Origin: DATJGF01 sp035495315
Lineage (GTDB): Bacteria; Verrucomicrobiota; Verrucomicrobiia; Limisphaerales; UBA8199
Reading direction: 5' to 3'
NCBI GenBank assembly: GCA_035495315.1
Contig: DATJGF010000129.1
Coordinates: 1 to 64,000 of the forward strand
Length of the DNA stretch: 64,000 nt
The position numbers and the translations under genes are program-made. Positions within the stretch are counted from its first letter, which is position 1, and every line of letters begins with the position of its first letter. The notes below the pieces were generated by a model that worked only from the letters and a program-made list of their open reading frames with translations, was not told the origin of the DNA and ran no database searches. Positions 55,324 to 63,052 of this stretch are shown piece after piece.

Positions 55324-56033
55324 TGCTTCTGCAGTAACTTCAGCGGCGAGTTTGTCGAGGGCGGCGGCGGCGCCGGAGCAAGTGCGGGGTATTTGGCGAT
55401 GAGCTCTTCAAGCCGCATCCCGGCCTCATTACCCAACGAACTGAAAGGGCTTCCACGCTCAACATCCTGGAACAAATCCTTGGCCAACTCCGGCTTACCC
55501 TGCGCCTCGTAAAGTCTCGCGAGCGCAAATTTCGCTTGGGGAACGACGATATCTGAAGGGTGGCGATCAACCAGGTTTTTGTAGGCAGTGATTGCCGCCT
55601 CGGCCTTCCCTTGAGCATCCAGGCTGGCCGCAACGCCAAGCAACGCCTGGCCGGTGAACGGCGTGTCACGGTACTCCCGAGTGAATTTCTCGAACTGCGC
55701 CTGAGCCTCGTTGAATTTGCCGTCGGCAAATAGACTGGCCGCCGCTAGCAGCAAGGCCCTCGCTCCGGGGCTGGAATTTGGATAGTTGGCCGCCACTTTC
55801 AAGTAGGCGCCGGCCAGCTCCGAGCGCGGCGTGCCGCTCATCAGCCTCGCGGCCACATCCGATACCGCGTCTCCGGCCGCGACCCTCTTTTCCTGTTGGC
55901 GCCAAACCACCACCCAAATAACCAGGCCCACCAGCGCCGCAATGAGGATGCCAATGAGCGTTGGCTTTCGATTGGTTTCAAACCAGGCCCAAAGCCGATG
56001 CGAGATCGGCAATTGTGCTACTTCAGATTGCAT
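55320..56033 (-). CDS. TPR membrane protein (YfgM-like)
   Basis: A 237-residue protein with one membrane helix (LIGILIAALVGLVIWVVVW, about 27-45) near the N-terminus. TPR-type repeats follow (ANYPNSSPGARALLLAAASL, EYRDTPFTGQALLGVAASL, DRHPSDIVVPQAKFALARLY) and a Pro-rich tail. The layout, helix first then periplasmic TPRs, fits the YfgM/UPF0070-type assembly factors. It sits between ugd (4-bp overlap) and the ATP synthase operon, 46 bp after atpC, and may be read from it. Confidence 0.75.
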   Translation of the reverse strand: MQSEVAQLPISHRLWAWFETNRKPTLIGILIAALVGLVIWVVVWRQQEKRVAAGDAVSDVAARLMSGTPRSELAGAYLKVAANYPNSSPGARALLLAAASLFADGKFNEAQAQFEKFTREYRDTPFTGQALLGVAASLDAQGKAEAAITAYKNLVDRHPSDIVVPQAKFALARLYEAQGKPELAKDLFQDVERGSPFSSLGNEAGMRLEELIAKYPALAPAPPPPSTNSPLKLLQKQ

Positions 56034-56078
56034 ATCAAAATGAGTAATGTCTGATTACCCGACGCAAAAGGCAAGATT

Positions 56079-56486
56079 CTATTTCCTGCGGCGCTTGACC
56101 TTCAACTGCGCCAGCGAATGCGCCAACGCGGCGCTCACAATCGCGGTTTCCTCCTCATCGAGCTGTTCGGCTAATCGCGTCTCGGCCCGCCGTCGCGCCT
56201 CTTCGGCTTTGGCCTCGTCGATGTTTTCCGCTCGAATGGCCATGTCGGTCATGATGGCGACGCGTTCGGCCGTGATTTCAACGAAACCTTCACCCACCGC
56301 CAGAGAATAATCACGACCATCCTTGCGCGCGATCAGTTCCCCCGACACCACTTGCGTCAGCAAGGGCACGTGTTGAGGATAAATTCCCATTTCACCTTCG
56401 ACCCCCGGCAACGTCACCATCTCCACGTCTTCAGAATAGACCTGGGCATCGGGAGTAACGATCTCCAGTTTTAATGTGCTCGCCAT
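56079..56486 (-). CDS. atpC: ATP synthase epsilon subunit
   Basis: A 135-residue F1 subunit linking the rotor to the catalytic head and damping ATP hydrolysis. The beta-sandwich start LKLEIVTPDAQVYSEDVEMV and GEMGIYPQHVPLLT are typical. The C-terminal helical pair (EEARRRAETRLAEQLDEEET) is present, so the inhibitory part is intact. It is the last gene of the atp operon, 14 bp after atpD. Confidence 0.95.
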   Translation of the reverse strand: MASTLKLEIVTPDAQVYSEDVEMVTLPGVEGEMGIYPQHVPLLTQVVSGELIARKDGRDYSLAVGEGFVEITAERVAIMTDMAIRAENIDEAKAEEARRRAETRLAEQLDEEETAIVSAALAHSLAQLKVKRRRK

Positions 56487-56500
56487 CGTCTAGATTCGAC

Positions 56501-57904
56501 CTACCCTTGTTTAATTTCCTCAATCCCGCCGCGCATGTAGAAGTTGCCTTCGGGCACCTCATCGTGTTTGCCCTCGAGGATTTCCTTGAACCCACGCACC
56601 GTGTCGGCCACCGGCACCTGTTTGCCCGGCCGGCCAGTAAACACTTCGGCGACGCTGAAGGGCTGACTGAGAAATCTCTGGATTTTCCGCGCCCGAAACA
56701 CAGTCAGTTTGTCGTCCGGTGAAAGTTCATCCATGCCCAGAATCGCAATGATGTCTTGCAAGTCCTTGTAACGTTGCAGGACGCGTTGCACGCCGCGCGC
56801 CACGTCATAGTGCTCCTTGCCAACGATTTCAGCCGCCAGCGCCCGCGAGGTCGACGCGAGCGGATCGACGGCAGGGTAGATGCCCAATTCGGCAATCGAA
56901 CGCTCGAGCACGATCGTCGCATCAAGATGCGCAAACGTGGTCGCCGGCGCCGGGTCGGTCAGGTCGTCCGCCGGCACATAAACTGCCTGGAACGAAGTAA
57001 TCGAGCCTTTTTTGGTAGAAGTGATCCGTTCCTGGAGATCGCCCATTTCGGCCGCCAACGTCGGTTGGTAACCCACCGCGCTCGGCGTGCGTCCCAGCAA
57101 CGCCGATACCTCCGAGCCCGCTTGTGAGAAGCGGAAAATGTTGTCGATGAACAATAAAACATCCTGGTTCTTTTCATCGCGGAAATATTCCGTAATAGCC
57201 AGACCGGACAACGCAACGCGGAGGCGCGCCCCGGGTGGCTCGTTCATCTGCCCGTACACCAGCGCTATTTTCGATTCGCCAAGGTTTTTTTGGTTAATTA
57301 CACCAGCCTCCGACATTTCCACGTAGAGGTCGTTGCCTTCGCGTGTTCGTTCGCCTACCCCGGCAAACACCGACACGCCGCCGTGCAGCTTGGCAATGTT
57401 GTTGATCAATTCCATGATCACAACGGTTTTGCCGACACCGGCCCCCCCGAACGCGCCCACCTTGCCACCTTTGAGAAACGGACAGATCAAATCAATCACC
57501 TTGATGCCAGTCGTCAGCACTTGCGGCGAGGTGGATTGATCCGTCAGCGACGGGGCCGGACGATGAATCGGATAGCGCTTCTCGACAGTCACCGGGCCCC
57601 GCTCATCGACGGGATTACCCGTCACGTCGAAAACCCGGCCCATCACCCCTGCCCCAACCGGCATCGAAATAGGTCCGCCGCTGTCGATAACTTCCAGCCC
57701 GCGTTTGAGACCTTCCGTGCTGGACATCGCGACGGTGCGGATCCAGTTGTCTCCCAAGTGCTGTTGCACTTCCAGCGTCAACTTGGTGGGGCTGCCTTGC
57801 ACTTTGAAATCCACAGTTAGCGCATTGTAAATCGACGGCAACGGTTCAGGAAACTCGACATCCACTACCGGACCGATGACTTGGACAATTTTGCCTTTGT
57901 TCAT
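56501..57904 (-). CDS. atpD: ATP synthase beta subunit
   Basis: A 467-residue catalytic F1 subunit. The P-loop GGAGVGKT lies at 153-160 and the catalytic Glu is E185 in AGVGERTREG. The DELSEED-type lever is DELSPDD (LGMDELSPDDK). Length is standard. It is preceded by atpG and followed by atpC on the same strand. Confidence 0.97.
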   Translation of the reverse strand: MNKGKIVQVIGPVVDVEFPEPLPSIYNALTVDFKVQGSPTKLTLEVQQHLGDNWIRTVAMSSTEGLKRGLEVIDSGGPISMPVGAGVMGRVFDVTGNPVDERGPVTVEKRYPIHRPAPSLTDQSTSPQVLTTGIKVIDLICPFLKGGKVGAFGGAGVGKTVVIMELINNIAKLHGGVSVFAGVGERTREGNDLYVEMSEAGVINQKNLGESKIALVYGQMNEPPGARLRVALSGLAITEYFRDEKNQDVLLFIDNIFRFSQAGSEVSALLGRTPSAVGYQPTLAAEMGDLQERITSTKKGSITSFQAVYVPADDLTDPAPATTFAHLDATIVLERSIAELGIYPAVDPLASTSRALAAEIVGKEHYDVARGVQRVLQRYKDLQDIIAILGMDELSPDDKLTVFRARKIQRFLSQPFSVAEVFTGRPGKQVPVADTVRGFKEILEGKHDEVPEGNFYMRGGIEEIKQG

Positions 57905-57931
57905 ATTAAATCTTGGTTGTTTTTGGCCCGC

Positions 57932-58807
57932 TCACCCGAGGGCCATTTGCGCCGTCGAAATCTCCAGCAATTCGTTGGTGATCATGGCCTGCCGCAGCTT
58001 GTTGTATTCCAGGGTCAGGTCTTTGATGAGTTGGTTTGCGTTATCGGTGGCGTTCTTCATCGCCACCATCCGAGCGCTCTGTTCGCTCGCTTTGGATTCC
58101 AAAAGGATCTGGTAAACCTTGAAATTCAAATAGTGCGGCAGCAACGCCCCCAGGACCTGGCCGGACGAAGGTTCAAAAATGAACTCGGTCGACCCGCTCA
58201 TCAATTCCGCAGCCCCAGGAGACGGGACACCGGCAGCTACCCCTTTAATCTCGCCAATTGGCAGCAGCGGCAGCACCTCCGGTCGCTGCGTCAGCGTCGA
58301 TACAAAGTTGGTAAAGAGCATATCGACTTGATCGACTTCTCCTTTCAAAAAAAGGTCACGAGCAAACCGGCAAATCGCCCGCGCTTCACTAAATAGCGGC
58401 GCATCTTTATACGTGAACTCCGCAGCCATTTGGCGCCGCGTACGAACCAGGAATTGTGCGCCTTTTCGTCCGGCGCTGATAAACACCGTGTTGTTCTTGT
58501 CGAACTTGGCAGCCTCGCGCATCAAATTGCTGTTGAGGGCGCCACACAAGCCCTTATCCGTGCTCACCAGCACAATGCAGCGCTTCCGGACCTCGCGCCG
58601 TTCCATTAAAGGATGACTAAAATCCCCCGCATGAAAAGTGACATTTCCGAGAACTTCGTTCATCAAAGCGGCGTAAGGTCGCCCGGCCAAGGCTGCCTGC
58701 TGCGCCTTGCGCATCTTCGAAGCCGCAACCATCTGCATCGCCTTGGTAATCTGGGCGGTATTTTTGACCGATCGAATTCTGCGGCGTATGTCGCGTGTGC
58801 TTGGCAT
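57932..58807 (-). CDS. atpG: ATP synthase gamma subunit
   Basis: A 291-residue central stalk. The N-terminal helix DIRRRIRSVKNTAQITKAMQ and the C-terminal helix MKNATDNANQLIKDLTLEYN, which form the rotor coiled coil, are both clear. VLVSTDKGLCGALN is the usual Rossmann-like middle. It lies 22 bp after atpA. Confidence 0.96.
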   Translation of the reverse strand: MPSTRDIRRRIRSVKNTAQITKAMQMVAASKMRKAQQAALAGRPYAALMNEVLGNVTFHAGDFSHPLMERREVRKRCIVLVSTDKGLCGALNSNLMREAAKFDKNNTVFISAGRKGAQFLVRTRRQMAAEFTYKDAPLFSEARAICRFARDLFLKGEVDQVDMLFTNFVSTLTQRPEVLPLLPIGEIKGVAAGVPSPGAAELMSGSTEFIFEPSSGQVLGALLPHYLNFKVYQILLESKASEQSARMVAMKNATDNANQLIKDLTLEYNKLRQAMITNELLEISTAQMALG

Positions 58808-58829
58808 GGCGAGAAAATCCGAATCCGCG

Positions 58830-60362
58830 CTACTTGTACGTCTGCTTGAATTCCGTTATTGCCGCTTTCAAATCGGCCGTTAACGCATCACTTAACGCCT
58901 TCTCTTTCGCAATGCGCGCCAGCAGTTCCGCTTTACGACTGGTGAAGTAATCGGTCAGCTTTGCCTGAAAATCCTTGATTCGATCGACCGGCACGTCGTC
59001 CATGAAGCCGTTCTGAGCCGTCCACAATACGGCGACCTGAGTCTCCAAAGCTATCGGGTTGTACTGCGGTTGCTTGAACACCTCGACGATTCGTTTGCCG
59101 CGCTCGATCTGGGCCTGGGTTTTCGCATCGAGGTCGGAGCCGAACTGAGCAAACGCAGCCAATTCGCGGAATTGCGCCAATTCCAGTTTAATCCGGCCGG
59201 CGACCTGTTTCATCGCCTTGACCTGTGCCGCCGACCCGACACGTGAAACAGAGATGCCCACCGAAATCGCCGGACGAATGCCCTGATAAAACAAATCCGT
59301 CTCCAGGAAGATTTGGCCGTCGGTAATCGAGATCACATTCGTCGGGATATAAGCCGAGACGTCTCCGGCTTGCGTTTCGATGATCGGTAGGGCCGTCAAC
59401 GACCCGTTGCCATACTTCTCACTGACACGCGCGGCGCGTTCCAGCAGGCGGCTATGCAAATAAAACACATCGCCCGGGTAGGCTTCGCGTCCCGACGGTC
59501 GCTTCAGCACCAACGAGACCTGCCGATACGCAACGGCGTGCTTGGACAAATCATCGTAGATGATCAGCGCGTCCATCCCGTTATCCATGAACCACTCCCC
59601 CATCGCGCACCCGGCGAAGGGCGCTAGATACTGGTTCGTCGCAGAGTCCGACGCCGACGCCGAAACCACAATGGTATCCGCCATTGCGCCCGCCTCCTCT
59701 AGAACCGAAACGACCCGCGCCACGTTTGATTGTTTCTGTCCGACCGCTACATAAATACAGTACAAAGGACGATACTCTTTATCCCCGGCATCGCGTGCCA
59801 CGCGATTCAAGCGCGCCTGGCTGATGATGGTGTCGACGCCAATCGTCGTCTTGCCCGTCGAGCGATCCCCGATGATCAATTCACGCTGGCCACGGCCAAT
59901 GGGGATCATCGCGTCGATCGCCATAATGCCGGTCTGCACCGGTTGGCTGACTGATTTGCGACGGATGATCCCGGGCGCGATCTTTTCAACCGGGTAAGCC
60001 GCTTGTGACGACACCGGCCCCTTACCGTCCAGCGGTTGACCCAGCGCATTGACAACGCGCCCCAGCAAACCCTTGCCCACAGGCACCTGCAGCAGCTTGC
60101 CGGTGGTGCGCACCTCGTCGCCTTCCTTGATGCCGGTGTAATCGCCCAGAATAATCGCCCCGACTTCGGTCTCCTCCAGGTTCAACGCCAGCCCCATTAC
60201 CCCGTTGCCAAAATCGATCATTTCGTTGAGCATCGCATCGGTCAGGCCCTCAACCTTTGCCACGCCATCTCCGATTTCTCGGACCACTCCGACATTCTGT
60301 TTAGCCGCGCTCGTCTTTACTTGCGCAATTTGAGCTTCGATTTCCTGTAATAAATTACTCAT
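58830..60362 (-). CDS. atpA: ATP synthase alpha subunit
   Basis: A 510-residue non-catalytic nucleotide-binding F1 subunit. Its P-loop is GDRSTGKT (165-172). The VGxxVSRVGSAAQVKAMK region and the C-terminal helix set are complete. Gene order and length are standard. It lies between atpH and atpG. Confidence 0.97.
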   Translation of the reverse strand: MSNLLQEIEAQIAQVKTSAAKQNVGVVREIGDGVAKVEGLTDAMLNEMIDFGNGVMGLALNLEETEVGAIILGDYTGIKEGDEVRTTGKLLQVPVGKGLLGRVVNALGQPLDGKGPVSSQAAYPVEKIAPGIIRRKSVSQPVQTGIMAIDAMIPIGRGQRELIIGDRSTGKTTIGVDTIISQARLNRVARDAGDKEYRPLYCIYVAVGQKQSNVARVVSVLEEAGAMADTIVVSASASDSATNQYLAPFAGCAMGEWFMDNGMDALIIYDDLSKHAVAYRQVSLVLKRPSGREAYPGDVFYLHSRLLERAARVSEKYGNGSLTALPIIETQAGDVSAYIPTNVISITDGQIFLETDLFYQGIRPAISVGISVSRVGSAAQVKAMKQVAGRIKLELAQFRELAAFAQFGSDLDAKTQAQIERGKRIVEVFKQPQYNPIALETQVAVLWTAQNGFMDDVPVDRIKDFQAKLTDYFTSRKAELLARIAKEKALSDALTADLKAAITEFKQTYK

Positions 60363-60389
60363 GGTCTTCTCTATGGTTCTCTGGCCTGC

Positions 60390-60782
60390 TTAAAAGCTCT
60401 GTTCCAGGGCCGCGAGTCGCCCCTGGATGCTGCCATCATAAACATCGCTCCCCACCTTCACCCGTATTCCGCCGATCAACCCTGGGTTCTCCACAAAAGA
60501 AATCCTCAATCCCGGGCCGTATACGCGAGTCAGCGTATTCTGAACCTCGCCTCGCAAGTCCCCCGCCAAAGGCATCGCGCTTTCCACCCGCGCCGTGCGC
60601 CGTTCAATTTCCAGTTTAGACAACCGTAGCAAATGCGACGCTATCGCAAGGTAGGCTCGCGGCTTGGTCTGCAATACCCGCGCGACAACTTGCCGCACCC
60701 GCTCTTCATCCAGGACACCGTTCACAAAACAGACGCGGAAAAGCTTCTTTGCTGCTCGTCGCGCTAATTTGGAAATCTTCAT
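60390..60782 (-). CDS. atpH: ATP synthase delta subunit, short form
   Basis: A 130-residue subunit by position (between atpF and atpA) and by its C-terminal domain: IERRTARVESAMPLAGDLRG, then NPGLIGGIRVKVGSDVYDGS, the delta hallmark. Usual bacterial delta is ~175-180 residues, so about 45 residues are missing, mainly from the N-terminal six-helix domain that caps the alpha subunits. No better upstream start exists. It clamps the stator to F1; a shorter cap may be compensated elsewhere. Confidence 0.88.
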   Translation of the reverse strand: MKISKLARRAAKKLFRVCFVNGVLDEERVRQVVARVLQTKPRAYLAIASHLLRLSKLEIERRTARVESAMPLAGDLRGEVQNTLTRVYGPGLRISFVENPGLIGGIRVKVGSDVYDGSIQGRLAALEQSF

Positions 60783-60797
60783 CGCGTGGAAAATGTA

Positions 60798-61307
60798 CTA
60801 CGACGACACCTGGCGCACGGTCTCCTCGGCGAGCCGCCGTTGGTCTTCGGGAGTCAAGACTTTGCCGGTGACCGTCGCTGTGGTTTGGACTACCAGCCGT
60901 CCGATTTCCCGTTTCAATTCGGCCAGCATCCGCGCATGGTCGGCTGCAGCTGCTTCACGCGCCTTGCGCATGATATCTTCAGCGGCGGCGATCGCCTTTT
61001 GGGTCTCCTGCTCCTGCACCCGCGCAGCCGCCGCGCGCGCCTCCTCAATCAGCCTGGTGGCCTGGGCGTTTGCCTGGGTAATAACTTCCTGCCGCTGCGC
61101 CTCGGTGCGCGCCAGTTCCTGCTTGATCTTTTCCGCATTGGCCAGGCCTTCTGCAATCCGTTGCCGTCGCTCTTCCAGCATCGCCAGCACGCGCTTATAC
61201 GCAAAAAAATACAGCAGCGCGCAAACGATGCAAAAGCTGACAATCTGTGCGCCAAGGTGCGGCCAGTCGACTCCGAATGTCCTCGCGATATCTCGAATTT
61301 GGTCCAT
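60798..61307 (-). CDS. atpF: ATP synthase b subunit
   Basis: A 169-residue stator subunit from ATG 61307. One N-terminal membrane helix (AQIVSFCIVCALLYFFAYKR) is followed by a long charged helix with a right-handed-coil pattern (EERRQRIAEGLANAEKIKQE) to the end. It dimerises to hold F1 against rotation. The upstream frame to 61355 adds only a polar leader. Only one b gene is present. Confidence 0.93.
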   Translation of the reverse strand: MDQIRDIARTFGVDWPHLGAQIVSFCIVCALLYFFAYKRVLAMLEERRQRIAEGLANAEKIKQELARTEAQRQEVITQANAQATRLIEEARAAAARVQEQETQKAIAAAEDIMRKAREAAAADHARMLAELKREIGRLVVQTTATVTGKVLTPEDQRRLAEETVRQVSS

Positions 61308-61384
61308 AACAAAAATCACAGCGAGCGCCGGATGCGAAGCCGTCTTGCTACGCACCCGGTTTAACTCGCGTCAGTAGGCGCTCT

Positions 61385-61603
61385 TCATTTTCCAACCAGG
61401 AACAGCGCGTAGAACACGATCGCTTCCGCGAAGGCGATGGCCAGAATCGACTGGACCAGGATCTTCGTCGCCGCACCAGGATTGCGTCCCACGGCCTCGG
61501 AAGCCTTCATCCCAATGAAGCCTACACCAAGGGCCGCGCCCAGCGCCGCCAACCCGACATGCATGTTTCCATTGAGCTCTGCCAACATGGGCATTAACGA
61601 CAT
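61385..61603 (-). CDS. atpE: ATP synthase c subunit
   Basis: A 72-residue rotor-ring subunit with two helices and the polar loop R40-N-P42. The proton-binding carboxylate is E60 (AFAEAIVFY). Helix 1 has no Gln at the sodium-site position and no Ser/Thr follows E60, so the ring is most likely proton-coupled. It lies between atpB and atpF. Confidence 0.95.
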   Translation of the reverse strand: MSLMPMLAELNGNMHVGLAALGAALGVGFIGMKASEAVGRNPGAATKILVQSILAIAFAEAIVFYALFLVGK

Positions 61604-61675
61604 ATACGTAGTTTCCTTTCTTTCTGTGGTTCACCGGCTCCCGCGATTGAACACGGTCAAACCGGCGAAATTCGA

Positions 61676-62644
61676 TCAATGATGCCCCTTCCCCGGCTCT
61701 TCGTCGTGCTGACAAATCAGCATCGTGAAAACCGCGGTCAACAGCATGAAGACCAGCGCCTGGACGAACCCGACCAGCAATTCCATAAAGTAAAATGGAA
61801 TCGGCAGCAGCCAGCCTAGACCAGGAATGAGTTTGGCCATCGCCTCGAGCATGTTCTCGCCGGCAAAGATATTTCCATACAGACGAAAACTCAGTGAGAC
61901 GGGACGAAACAGGATTGAGAATATCTCCAAACAACCCACTGCAAAAAACACGACAACCATCAGCAGCTTCAACGCACCGCTGGTCTCTCCTTTGGGCGCA
62001 AACAGATGCAGCAAGAATCCAATCGGGCCGACCTCGCGAAAAGCCCAGACCAGCCAGCAGGCGAAGAATACCAACGCCATCGCCAGCGTCATATTCAGGT
62101 CGGCGTTTACACCGCGGAACAAAGGCTGATCCACCACAAACCCGTGGGGGCTGGAATGTCCGAAGCCGATGGTGCCCACACCCGGGATAAGGCCGACCCA
62201 GTTGGCGAACAAAATGAAAATGAAGATGGATGCAAAGAACCAAAACGTCCGCTGTACCAGGTGGTGCCCGATAATCCCCTCCAAAAAGTCATGTAGACTT
62301 TCGACCATCCATTCCCAAAAATTTTGTGCCCCTTCCGGAACTGCCTTCATCCGGCGCGTTGCGATCTGAGCGAAAATGATAAGCCCAACCGCGACGATCC
62401 ACGTCACCAGCATCGAGTTTGTGATCGGAAACCCAAACGGCTTCGCAATTTCAACGGCGTGCTGCGGCAACCCGTGTTCCTCCTGCGCCGCTTCCGCTTT
62501 TGCCGCCGCAGGCTCGGCTTCAACGGCTGGTGCGGCGCTTGCCGCCAAAGGGAAGATCGCCAACGAGCTACCTATCAAGAGTAGCACGACTAAAATAACA
62601 CTCGACCAACGCATCGTTTGCTTAATTATTGCTCCGAGAGACAC
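61676..62644 (-). CDS. atpB: ATP synthase a subunit
   Basis: A 322-residue membrane stator with the proton half-channels. The essential Arg is R254 in SLSFRLYGNIFAGE, and the last helices (MELLVGFVQALVFMLLTAVF) are typical. The N-terminus is unusual: a signal-peptide-like stretch (SSVILVVLLLIGSSLAIFPL, then AASAAPA) and an Ala/Glu-rich linker before the first conserved helix, so a cleaved leader is likely. ATG 62611 is an alternative start. It is the first gene of the operon; no atpI is seen upstream. Confidence 0.94.
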   Translation of the reverse strand: MSLGAIIKQTMRWSSVILVVLLLIGSSLAIFPLAASAAPAVEAEPAAAKAEAAQEEHGLPQHAVEIAKPFGFPITNSMLVTWIVAVGLIIFAQIATRRMKAVPEGAQNFWEWMVESLHDFLEGIIGHHLVQRTFWFFASIFIFILFANWVGLIPGVGTIGFGHSSPHGFVVDQPLFRGVNADLNMTLAMALVFFACWLVWAFREVGPIGFLLHLFAPKGETSGALKLLMVVVFFAVGCLEIFSILFRPVSLSFRLYGNIFAGENMLEAMAKLIPGLGWLLPIPFYFMELLVGFVQALVFMLLTAVFTMLICQHDEEPGKGHH

Positions 62645-62694
62645 TCAGTGCCTTCGGTCGTAATTACCAAGTTTTAGCTTGAAGCCCGCAGAAA

Positions 62695-62707
62695 TTGCAT
62701 CATGCAA
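62695..62707. promoter_or_regulatory. Palindrome upstream of the atp operon
   Basis: TTGCATCATGCAA is symmetric about its centre, and outer arms GAAATT (62691-62696) and AATTTC (62710-62715) extend the symmetry. It lies 51 bp before the atpB start, in an AT-rich stretch that probably holds the operon promoter. It could be an operator; the factor is unknown. Confidence 0.35.
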
Positions 62708-62824
62708 AAAATTTCTACAAGGTTTTTTTCAAAGAAAATGCGTTACTGCGCTGGATCCCTTGCGGGTAGCGAGTAATAATATAAGCTGGCCCGGGAGCGG
62801 CCTTAAATGAGTAGGATCTTGCCG

Positions 62825-62983
62825 CTAAGCCGGCTGGTGTCGCCGCAGCAGACCTCGATAAGTCCCGGCAGCTACGAGCCCGAAAACGATGTGCGTGAAC
62901 AGCACCCCGGCCTCAATCCCTTCAAGTTCCGGAAGCAAAAAGTGAACGACAATTCGATTGATTCCGTAAAGGGCCACTCCCAA
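62825..62983 (-). CDS. Short membrane-protein frame behind the symporter, possibly a remnant
   Basis: In the same frame as the symporter, directly after its TAA, the minus strand stays open to TAG at 62825. It encodes a membrane-like sequence: GVALYGINRIVVHFLLPELE and VLFTHIVFGLVAAGTYRGLL, ending RRHQPA. This looks like real protein, resembling the last two helices of YagU/DUF1440-type membrane proteins. There is no ATG; TTG 62983 is the only fair start (52 residues). It is either a TTG-started small protein or the tail of a decayed gene. The rest of the 62645-63052 spacer holds the atp promoter region. Confidence 0.4.
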   Translation of the reverse strand: MGVALYGINRIVVHFLLPELEGIEAGVLFTHIVFGLVAAGTYRGLLRRHQPA

Positions 62984-63052
62984 TACTTGCTGCTGCGATA
63001 AAATCCGTGTCCATCGGCGTTTATCGGTGGTTCCTTCTGTTTCGATCCGGTC

